Positions 58,292 to 64,000 of a stretch of 64,000 bases of DNA are shown in pieces. A program made the translations under genes and the position numbers. Numbering within the stretch: the first letter of the stretch is position 1; each line of letters starts with the position of its first letter. The notes under the pieces were generated by a model. The model saw only the letters and a program-made list of their open reading frames with translations, made no database searches and was not told the origin of the DNA. Source of the stretch: Kumtagia sp052180275 (GTDB taxonomy: Bacteria; Pseudomonadota; Alphaproteobacteria; Rhizobiales; Rhizobiaceae); NCBI RefSeq assembly GCF_052180275.1, contig NZ_CP197465.1, positions 3,534,001 to 3,598,000 of the forward strand, in the 5' to 3' direction.

Positions 58292-59215
58292 TCAGGCGGC
58301 GGTGCCTTCCGGCTGGTTTGCGGCCTGACCGGCATGCACCTCGGCGAACAGCCATTCGGCGAAGGCTGTCGCCGGCTCGCTGAGGCGACCGAAATCCGGA
58401 GCGACGACCCAGTAGGCGCCGTAGGGCATTTCGGTCGGGAAAGGGGCGACCAGCCGCCCGGCCTCGAGGTCGGGTCTGCACAACAGCCAGCAGCCGAGCG
58501 CAATGCCATGGCCGAGCGCGGCGCTCTGGGCAGCAAGGGCGGCGTCGGGGAGGATCGGCCCGCGCTGCGGTTCGACATCTTCGACGCCGACCTCCCTGAA
58601 CCAGTCCGACCAGCCGTCCCGATTGTCCTCGTGGATCAACGTGTAGTTGCAGAGGTCGGCGGGGACGACGACCGGCGGGCCGGAGGCAAGGGCCGAGGGG
58701 GCGAGTACCGGCATCTTGCCACAAAAGGTGAGGTGCCGGGACTGCGTCCGCGGCCATGAACTGGCGTGGAGGCTATGGCGGATCGCCAGATCCACCGCGT
58801 GCCCACGGAAATCGGTCAATTGCGGGCTGGCGTCGAGGGAAACGTCGATGTCCGGCCTGGCAGCGTTGAACAAATGCAGCCGCGGCAGCAACCACGCGGC
58901 GGCGAAGGACGGCTCGACGCTGACCGTCACCACATGCTGGGCAGGCCGGCTGATGATCTCGCCAAGCCGCTGGTCGATAGCGTCGAAGCTCGCGGTCAGT
59001 TGGCTGAGCAGGTGTTTTCCGGTTTCCGTCAACGCCACCTTCCGGTGCAGGCGGTCGAACAGCGGCTTTTCGAGCAGGGCTTCGAGTTCGCGGATCTGCC
59101 GGCTGATGGCGGCCTGCGAGACGAACAGTTCGTCGGCGGCGCGGCTGAAGCTCAGATGGCGGCCCGCCGCTTCGAAGCTGCGCAGGGCGGTGAGCGGCAG
59201 GCGACCGCGTTTCAT
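58292..59215 (-). CDS. LysR-family transcriptional regulator (GcvA-like)
   Basis: 307 aa. The winged HTH is at ~9-66 (LTALRSFEAAGRHLSFSRAADELFVSQAAISRQIRELEALL), and the effector domain from ~90 contains VEPSFAAAWLLPRL, DLAIRHS and ALGHGIALG. GcvA-like members regulate amino-acid or catabolic genes, usually divergently transcribed. The divergent neighbour is a small unknown frame at 59310. A start at 59230 would add five residues; the ATG at 59215 was preferred. Confidence 0.9.
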   Translation of the reverse strand: MKRGRLPLTALRSFEAAGRHLSFSRAADELFVSQAAISRQIRELEALLEKPLFDRLHRKVALTETGKHLLSQLTASFDAIDQRLGEIISRPAQHVVTVSVEPSFAAAWLLPRLHLFNAARPDIDVSLDASPQLTDFRGHAVDLAIRHSLHASSWPRTQSRHLTFCGKMPVLAPSALASGPPVVVPADLCNYTLIHEDNRDGWSDWFREVGVEDVEPQRGPILPDAALAAQSAALGHGIALGCWLLCRPDLEAGRLVAPFPTEMPYGAYWVVAPDFGRLSEPATAFAEWLFAEVHAGQAANQPEGTAA

Positions 59216-59309
59216 TTCGCATAACCTCAAGTCATTCGAACGCGAAATTATACTCGTTTGAAGACGAACACCAGCGGCGGTTTAATCCTCTTCAGAAGGA
59301 GATCTGGTC

Positions 59310-59504
59310 ATGAACGCCTATCTGGATATCTTCGGTGACGTGCTTCGCCTCGTGACTTTCCAGGTGCGTGAGCGTCCCTTGCGGCAGGCGTTTCCGGAGG
59401 TCGATTGTGCAGTCCCGGACAGGGCGCGCCGTTTCCATTCGGCCAGCGCAGTTGCCACGGCTTCGCGAAGCGGCAGAACATTGTCCTCCGCGCCGACAGC
59501 ATAG
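59310..59504 (+). CDS. Small hypothetical protein, 64 aa
   Basis: Kept mainly for its strong ribosome-binding site: AGAAGGAGAT with 6-8 bases to the ATG, in a region divergent from a LysR gene. The protein begins MNAYLDIFGDVLRLVTFQVRERP and is Arg/Ser/Ala-rich afterwards. No family was recognised. The second half looks like non-coding translation, so it may be the truncated start of a former target gene. Confidence 0.4.
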   Translation: MNAYLDIFGDVLRLVTFQVRERPLRQAFPEVDCAVPDRARRFHSASAVATASRSGRTLSSAPTA

Positions 59505-59595
59505 GAGTGGCGCAGCACATCCGACATGAACCGCGGCTCGAAACAAACCGTGGAATTGGTTGCCGAAGCCGCCTCTGAAGCATTATTTGAAGCCG

Positions 59596-59982
59596 ATGTG
59601 CAATCAATGCCGGCATGACGCTGGAAAACGACCACCTCCCGCCACAGGGCGCAACTGGCCCGACCCGTGGCGACCGACACCGGGCCGGCTGCTAGGCGTT
59701 TCGATCGTGCGGCTCTACCAGCTGACGCTGTCGGGTTTCGTCGGCAATTCATGCCGGCACCTGCCGACCTGCTCTGAATATGCCTATGAGGCGATAGCGC
59801 GTCATGGCCTGTGGGCGGGCGGCTGGATGGGCCTGTTCCGCTTGGCGCGCTGCGGCCCTGGCGGCACCAGCGGCATCGACAACGTGCCTGAGCGGCTGGC
59901 GGCTTTCTATCGATGGTTCATGCCGTGGCGGTACTGGGCAATCGGAAAGAAGCGGGGAGACGGCAGCGATCTGCGATCTTGA
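59596..59982 (+). CDS. yidD: Membrane protein insertion efficiency factor YidD
   Basis: 128 aa. The YidD/DUF37 core is clear: IVRLYQLTLSGFVGNSCRHLPTCSEYAYEAIARHGLWAGGWMGLFRLARCGPGG, with the three conserved Cys. A peripheral inner-membrane protein, it aids YidC-dependent insertion. Here it is not next to rnpA/yidC, which is usual for Rhizobiales. The frame opens at 59560, but MCNQC at 59596 fits relatives. No strong Shine-Dalgarno was seen. Confidence 0.93.
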   Translation: MCNQCRHDAGKRPPPATGRNWPDPWRPTPGRLLGVSIVRLYQLTLSGFVGNSCRHLPTCSEYAYEAIARHGLWAGGWMGLFRLARCGPGGTSGIDNVPERLAAFYRWFMPWRYWAIGKKRGDGSDLRS

Positions 59983-60046
59983 TGAGCTACGCCGGCCCCG
60001 GTTCGCTCCAGGCATTGCCCCGCGCCCACGTATCTACCGACGTATC

Positions 60047-60129
60047 TGAAACAATCGAGTCCTTGCAGCCGCTTTGTAACACTTTACGAGATGCTGCTTG
60101 AAACATTGCCCGAAATAGCCTGAAACATT
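60047..60129. promoter_or_regulatory. Three TGAAACA(A/T)T direct repeats upstream of the large RTX gene
   Basis: TGAAACAAT at 60047, TGAAACATT at 60099 and TGAAACATT at 60121. Start-to-start distances are 52 and 22 bases, near whole numbers of helical turns, so all three face the same side. A TACAAT -10-like hexamer lies at 60133. They lie 140-220 bp before the RTX start in a locally AT-rich stretch and could bind a response regulator. Confidence 0.5.
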
Positions 60130-60268
60130 GGCTACAATGTAGCGAAAGAGGCGAAAAACTCCAGATACGGGCATTCCCTACAAAGCCCTCCATCGAACGC
60201 GAGCCATTCCCGGCTCGACGGGACAAAAAAGAGGGGCGGCCCGCAGCCGCTTCATGATGGAGACGGAA

Positions 60269-62770
60269 ATGGCAATCGACAAAATCATCATCGGCAATGA
60301 CAGCGACCAAGGTGGCGAGTGGGTCAACTACCCGATCATCGGCCCTATCTACGAAGGCGAGCTGGTCGGCAGCGACGCCTACAACGAGATGATCCTCGGC
60401 AAGGGTGGCAATGACTCCATCTGGGGCTGGGACGGCAACGATGAGCTCTACGGCGACGACGGCAACGATTTTCTGGTCGGCAACAACGGCAACGACAAGC
60501 TGTGGGGCGGCAACGGCCACGACTATATGAGCGGCGACGACGACCTGGGCGATGGTGCGATCGGAAACGATTATCTCTGGGGCGGCAGCGGCAACGACCA
60601 GATGTTCGGCGACAAGGGCGACGACGTTCTCTACGGTGAAGCCGATCACGATGAGCTCTTCGGCGAAGAGGGTAACGACAAGCTCGACGGAGGCGCAGGC
60701 CACGACAAGCTCGACGGTGGTGACGGAAACGACGAACTCTACGGCCGCGACGGTGACGACACGCTTCTGGGGGGCGCTGGCAGCGACAAGATGTGGGGCG
60801 GCTCCGGTACGAACAATTTCGACGGCGGCGCTGGCGACGACATCTACTATCTGCAGAGCGCGACCGACAAGGTCATCGGCGACTCCAGCGGTTATGATGT
60901 TGTCTACACGAACTACAGCGTCGACCTTTCCACCGGTGGCGCCGGCATCGAGAAGGTGGTTGTCCAGTCGACCACCGGCGCCACGGTCACCGGCAACTCT
61001 CTCTCCAACGTCATGATCGGCGGCTCGGGCAAGGACACGCTGATTGGCGGCCACGGAAATGACAAGCTCGACGGCGGCGCCGGCGCCGACGTCATGAAGG
61101 GCGGCACCGGGTCCGACACCTACACGGTCGACAATGCCGGCGACGTGGTGGACGAAACCGGCGGCGACGTAGCGGTCGACATGGTCCTTCTGCAGGGAAA
61201 TGTCGCGCTCAATCTCAGCAATGCGGCCCAGGTCAAGGGTAATGTCGAGAACGTGGTCTATACCGGCTCCGGCGGTTTCGGCGTGACCATCACGGGCAAC
61301 GGCCTCGACAACGTCCTCGAAGCCATCAAGTCGTGGTCTTCCACGCTGAGCGGCGGCGACGGCAACGATACGCTCTACGGCGGCATCGGCGAGGACCTGC
61401 TCATTGGCGGCAACGGCGACGACAAGATGGCCGGCGGAACCGGAAGCGACATCTACGAGGTCAATTCGTCCAAGGACGTCGCGACCGAACTGAAGGACAG
61501 CGGCACCGCCGATACCATCCGTAGCTGGATCAACTGGACGCTCGGCGACAACATCGAGAACGGCGAGATCATCGATCACAACTCCGGACGGACGCTGACC
61601 GGCAATGCTCTCGCCAACAAACTCACCGGCAATAACGGCGACGACCATCTCTACGGCAAGGACGGAAACGACGCCCTGTACGGTGGCAACGGCAACGATG
61701 TGCTCGACGGCGGCAAGGGCGACGACGTGATGGAAGGCTACGCCGGCGACGACATCTATTACGTGGACTCCGTATCCGACACGGTCGTCGAACTGAACGG
61801 CGCGGGCATCGACGAGGTCCGCACGACCCTGTCCTCCTACACCTTGGGGCAGAATATCGAGAACCTCGAATACATCTATGCCAACGACTTCCTCGGCGTA
61901 GGCAACGAACTGGACAACCGGATGGAGGGAGACGACGGTGCGGACCGGCTGTTCGGCATGGACGGCCACGATACCCTGTACGGCTACAACGGCAACGACA
62001 AGCTGTATGGTGCCGACGGCAACGACATCTTGAACGGTGGCGCCGGGGGCGACCTCATGAACGGCGGCAACGGCATCGACAAGGTGTCCTATGCCGGAGC
62101 AACCGGCGGCGTGTCGGTGGATCTGGTGAACCAGTCGGTCGGCGGCGCCGGTGCGCTCAACGACACGATCGTCTCGATCGAGGGCGTGATCGGTTCGGAT
62201 TTCGGCGACATCGTCTATGGCGGTTCCTGGTCGGAGAGCTTCGCTGGCGGCAAGGGCAATGACCTGCTCTTCGGCAGCCTCGGCTCAGACAGCTTCAGCG
62301 GCGGTGAGGGCAGCGATGCCGTCTCCTATGCGGGCTCGAATGCCGCGGTGCAGATCGATCTTTTCGCCGGCACCGCCACTGGCGGCTTTGCCCAGGGAGA
62401 CAAGCTCTCTTCGGTCGAGAGCGTTTCCGGCTCGGCGTTCGCCGACAAGCTCTATGGCAACGGTGCCGACAATGTGCTTTCCGGCGGCATGGGAATCGAC
62501 CGGTTGTTCGGCCGTGGCGGTAACGACACGCTAACCGGCGGCGGCGATGCGGATTACTTCGTGTTCAAGGGCGAGACCGGCCAGGACAAGATCCAGGACT
62601 TCGCCGACGGCGTGGATATCCTGCAGTTCTACGATCTGACCTATGCCGATCTGAGCTTCTCGGAAACCCAGCTTGGCACGACCATAAGCATTGCCGGGAC
62701 GGACGACAGCGTATTTCTGCTCAATGTGCATGCATCGCAACTCACCCAGGCGGATTTCAGCTTTATCTGA
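60269..62770 (+). CDS. Large RTX-type calcium-binding protein, 833 aa
   Basis: Starts at the ATG at 60269 after GGAG. Nearly the whole protein is RTX sequence: dense GGxGxDxux nonapeptides at ~45-185 (e.g. GDDGNDFLVGNNGNDKLWG) and several later blocks. Four ~100-aa modules are inserted with the pattern GxGxDxYxV..D.V.E...G.D.V and a TGN-L-N-L-G return (about residues 188, 280, 391 and 492). The end is a serralysin-type module (ADYFVFKGETGQDKIQDFADGVDIL) closing ADFSFI, the presumed type I secretion signal. No enzymatic domain is seen; a surface-layer, adhesin or matrix role is plausible. A terminator follows directly. No secretion genes lie in the window. Confidence 0.9.
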   Translation: MAIDKIIIGNDSDQGGEWVNYPIIGPIYEGELVGSDAYNEMILGKGGNDSIWGWDGNDELYGDDGNDFLVGNNGNDKLWGGNGHDYMSGDDDLGDGAIGNDYLWGGSGNDQMFGDKGDDVLYGEADHDELFGEEGNDKLDGGAGHDKLDGGDGNDELYGRDGDDTLLGGAGSDKMWGGSGTNNFDGGAGDDIYYLQSATDKVIGDSSGYDVVYTNYSVDLSTGGAGIEKVVVQSTTGATVTGNSLSNVMIGGSGKDTLIGGHGNDKLDGGAGADVMKGGTGSDTYTVDNAGDVVDETGGDVAVDMVLLQGNVALNLSNAAQVKGNVENVVYTGSGGFGVTITGNGLDNVLEAIKSWSSTLSGGDGNDTLYGGIGEDLLIGGNGDDKMAGGTGSDIYEVNSSKDVATELKDSGTADTIRSWINWTLGDNIENGEIIDHNSGRTLTGNALANKLTGNNGDDHLYGKDGNDALYGGNGNDVLDGGKGDDVMEGYAGDDIYYVDSVSDTVVELNGAGIDEVRTTLSSYTLGQNIENLEYIYANDFLGVGNELDNRMEGDDGADRLFGMDGHDTLYGYNGNDKLYGADGNDILNGGAGGDLMNGGNGIDKVSYAGATGGVSVDLVNQSVGGAGALNDTIVSIEGVIGSDFGDIVYGGSWSESFAGGKGNDLLFGSLGSDSFSGGEGSDAVSYAGSNAAVQIDLFAGTATGGFAQGDKLSSVESVSGSAFADKLYGNGADNVLSGGMGIDRLFGRGGNDTLTGGGDADYFVFKGETGQDKIQDFADGVDILQFYDLTYADLSFSETQLGTTISIAGTDDSVFLLNVHASQLTQADFSFI

Positions 62771-62792
62771 CAGGCAAATCCTCAATGTTACG

Positions 62793-62828
62793 ACGGGCCG
62801 GCCCCAGGAGGGCCGGCCCGTTGCTTTT
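62793..62828 (+). terminator. Intrinsic terminator of the large RTX gene
   Basis: ACGGGCCGGCC / GGCCGGCCCGT, a perfect 11-bp stem with a 7-base loop, then TGCTTTTG. It lies 22 bp after the RTX stop, separating it from the two-component genes. Confidence 0.88.
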
Positions 62829-62866
62829 GTATGAAGCCCGAGTTGCCGGGCCCGCCGGGAGCGGAT

Positions 62867-63634
62867 ATGCAGGAATCAGGGCAGACGGGAAGGGGTATGG
62901 ACGCAAAGGGGCGCATCATTGCGGTGGACGACGAACCGGAAATCGGCGCCATGCTGGCCGAGTTCCTTGGCCGTTCGGGCTACGCGATCCGCACCGTACT
63001 CAACGGCGCCGCGCTCGACCGTGAACTGGCGCGGGAAGCAGCCGACCTGATCCTGCTCGACGTCAACATGCCGGGCGAAGACGGGTTCTCGGTGGCACGG
63101 CGGCTGCGTGGCGGTCCGCCTGTACGCATCATCATGCTGACCGCCGCCAACGAGGTCATCGATCGCGTCGTCGGGCTTGAAATCGGGGCGGACGATTATG
63201 TCGCCAAACCCTTCAATCTCAGGGAACTGCTTGCGCGTGTCCGCGCAGTGCTGCGCCGGCCGTTGACGGTATCGACGCAGATCGCACCGTCCGCTGCAGA
63301 GCCCGGGCGAGCGCCGGTCGAAGGTCCGCGGTTCGGCATGATGGTGCTGGACGATGCGGGCCGCGCCCTGATTGGCCCCGACGGCAGCCGCGACAAGCTC
63401 AGCGAAGCCGACTTCGCGCTTCTCTCAATCTTCGCGCGCCACCCGAACCGGGTGCTGACGCGTGAGAAACTCGGTGCCGCCATCGGTGCGGAGGCGGCCG
63501 GCGACAGCCGTGCGGTCGACATTCGCATCACCAGGCTGCGTCGGCGCGTTGAACGCAATCCGGCCCAGCCGCAGGTGATCAAGACGGTGCGTGGCGCCGG
63601 CTACATCTTCACCGGCATAGGCGAGGACGGATGA
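62867..63634 (+). CDS. OmpR-family response regulator
   Basis: 255 aa. Receiver domain: VDDEPEIGAML (acidic pocket), phospho-acceptor Asp in LILLDVNMPGEDG, Thr in IIMLTAANE, and Lys in DYVAKPFNLREL. A linker (~140-165) leads to the winged HTH with LSEADFALLSIFARHPNRVLTREKL, DSRAVDIRITRLRRRVE and VIKTVRGAGYIF. The start at 62867 has GGGAG five bases before it; ATGs at 62831 and 62897 are in frame too. It overlaps the sensor gene by 4 bp. Confidence 0.92.
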   Translation: MQESGQTGRGMDAKGRIIAVDDEPEIGAMLAEFLGRSGYAIRTVLNGAALDRELAREAADLILLDVNMPGEDGFSVARRLRGGPPVRIIMLTAANEVIDRVVGLEIGADDYVAKPFNLRELLARVRAVLRRPLTVSTQIAPSAAEPGRAPVEGPRFGMMVLDDAGRALIGPDGSRDKLSEADFALLSIFARHPNRVLTREKLGAAIGAEAAGDSRAVDIRITRLRRRVERNPAQPQVIKTVRGAGYIFTGIGEDG

Positions 63635-64000
63635 GCGGTTCAGCGCCCTGGGAGTTGCCAGAACTTGCCAGCCTCACCAAGCGCTTCCGCGATCTTCAGG
63701 AAACGGAAGCCGTCAGCGCGGCGGTAATCGCCTCCTCGCTCGACTGCATCGTCGTTTCCGACGAAGATGGGCGGGTGGTGGAATTCAACCCGGCGGCGCA
63801 GAGCACTTTCGGCTATTCGCGGGATGAGGCGGTCGGACGCTCATTGGCCGAACTCATCATCCCTCCCGCCATGCGGCAACTCCATACGGACGGGATGGAA
63901 CGCTACATGCGCACCGGCATTCCGCGCGTGCTGGGGCGCAGGCTGGAACTCGAGGCCATGCGGCGGGACGGCAGCACCGTGCCGGTCGAACTCACCATTA
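63631..64000 (+). CDS. PAS-domain sensor protein, probable histidine kinase (cut by window edge)
   Basis: The first ~123 residues are a short helical lead (LASLTKRFRDLQETEAVSAAVIASS) and a PAS fold: LDCIVVSDEDGRVVEFNPAAQSTFGYSRDEAVGRSLAELIIPP, then RRDGSTVPVELTI. The kinase domain would lie beyond 64000. The ATG overlaps the response-regulator stop, which together make a two-component pair by context. No membrane segment is seen in this part, so the sensor may be cytoplasmic. Confidence 0.8.
   Translation, partial: MSGSAPWELPELASLTKRFRDLQETEAVSAAVIASSLDCIVVSDEDGRVVEFNPAAQSTFGYSRDEAVGRSLAELIIPPAMRQLHTDGMERYMRTGIPRVLGRRLELEAMRRDGSTVPVELTI

Noticed and set aside
59987..61969. 660-codon minus-strand frame opposite the large RTX gene
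   Set aside because: Its Val/Ala-rich repeats mirror the RTX DNA repeats; the plus strand carries the real protein.
1..64000. tRNA, rRNA or tmRNA genes
   Set aside because: No cloverleaf-like sequence with the usual T-loop bases or rRNA signature was recognised on either strand by eye.

Overview
The window looks like a chromosomal segment of a high-GC alphaproteobacterium of the Hyphomicrobiales, most like Mesorhizobium or another Phyllobacteriaceae. This rests on gene order and protein character: rpsF-rpsR-rplI, fabD-fabG-acpP-fabF-mltG-yicC-gmk, rsmA-pdxA-surA-lptD-lptG-lptF opposite pepA-holC, uvrC-pgsA-moaD-moaE, and an Omp25/31-type outer membrane protein. The assignment is inferred from reading, not from a search.

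Layout. 1-3037: tail of a LysR regulator, a HAD hydrolase, and a secreted alpha/beta hydrolase divergent from an AraC-type regulator. 3038-6660: an accessory stretch with a complete IS3-family element (3334-4657) that truncates an unknown gene, then four small co-oriented unknown genes (one frameshifted) separated by copies of a short hairpin-type repeat. 6711-9797: Rsm22-type methyltransferase, YnfA-type membrane protein and cyclopropane fatty acid synthase. 10023-11336: a complete IS4-family element with perfect ends and an 8-bp target duplication. 11357-13008: rpsF-rpsR-rplI (minus strand) with a palindromic repeat between rpsR and rplI. 13458-17048: a TadG-like von Willebrand factor A protein and an LtaS/OpgB-type phosphoglycerol transferase.

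17255-25776 is an envelope-synthesis block (fabD, fabG, acpP, fabF, mltG, yicC, gmk) interrupted by a GH42 beta-galactosidase gene between fabD and fabG. 25826-33533 (minus) carries rsmA, pdxA, a SurA-like chaperone, lptD, lptG and lptF, so ribosome maturation, vitamin B6 synthesis and LPS export lie together. 33780-39593 has a PAP2 phosphatase, pepA, holC, rlmJ, two unknown proteins and a lipoprotein RNase T2. 39688-41713 is an acyl-CoA dehydrogenase-like gene divergent from an HxlR regulator, with a perfect 9-bp inverted repeat beside the dehydrogenase start. 41812-48114 holds a GST, an outer membrane protein, an SDR, uvrC, pgsA and moaDE.

48190-64000 is more mixed: an IS200-type element, a frameshifted GGDEF-EAL gene, ndk, a second GST, a DinB-family protein, vapBC, an ABC-F ATPase, two RTX calcium-binding proteins (482 and 833 aa), a LysR regulator, yidD, and a response regulator with the start of a PAS sensor protein. 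The larger RTX gene has three TGAAACA-type direct repeats upstream. No tRNA, rRNA, CRISPR array or complete prophage was seen. Best leads for new biology are the small-gene/repeat array at 4.7-6.6 kb, the beta-galactosidase inside the fab cluster, and the large RTX gene with its candidate operator array and neighbouring two-component genes.
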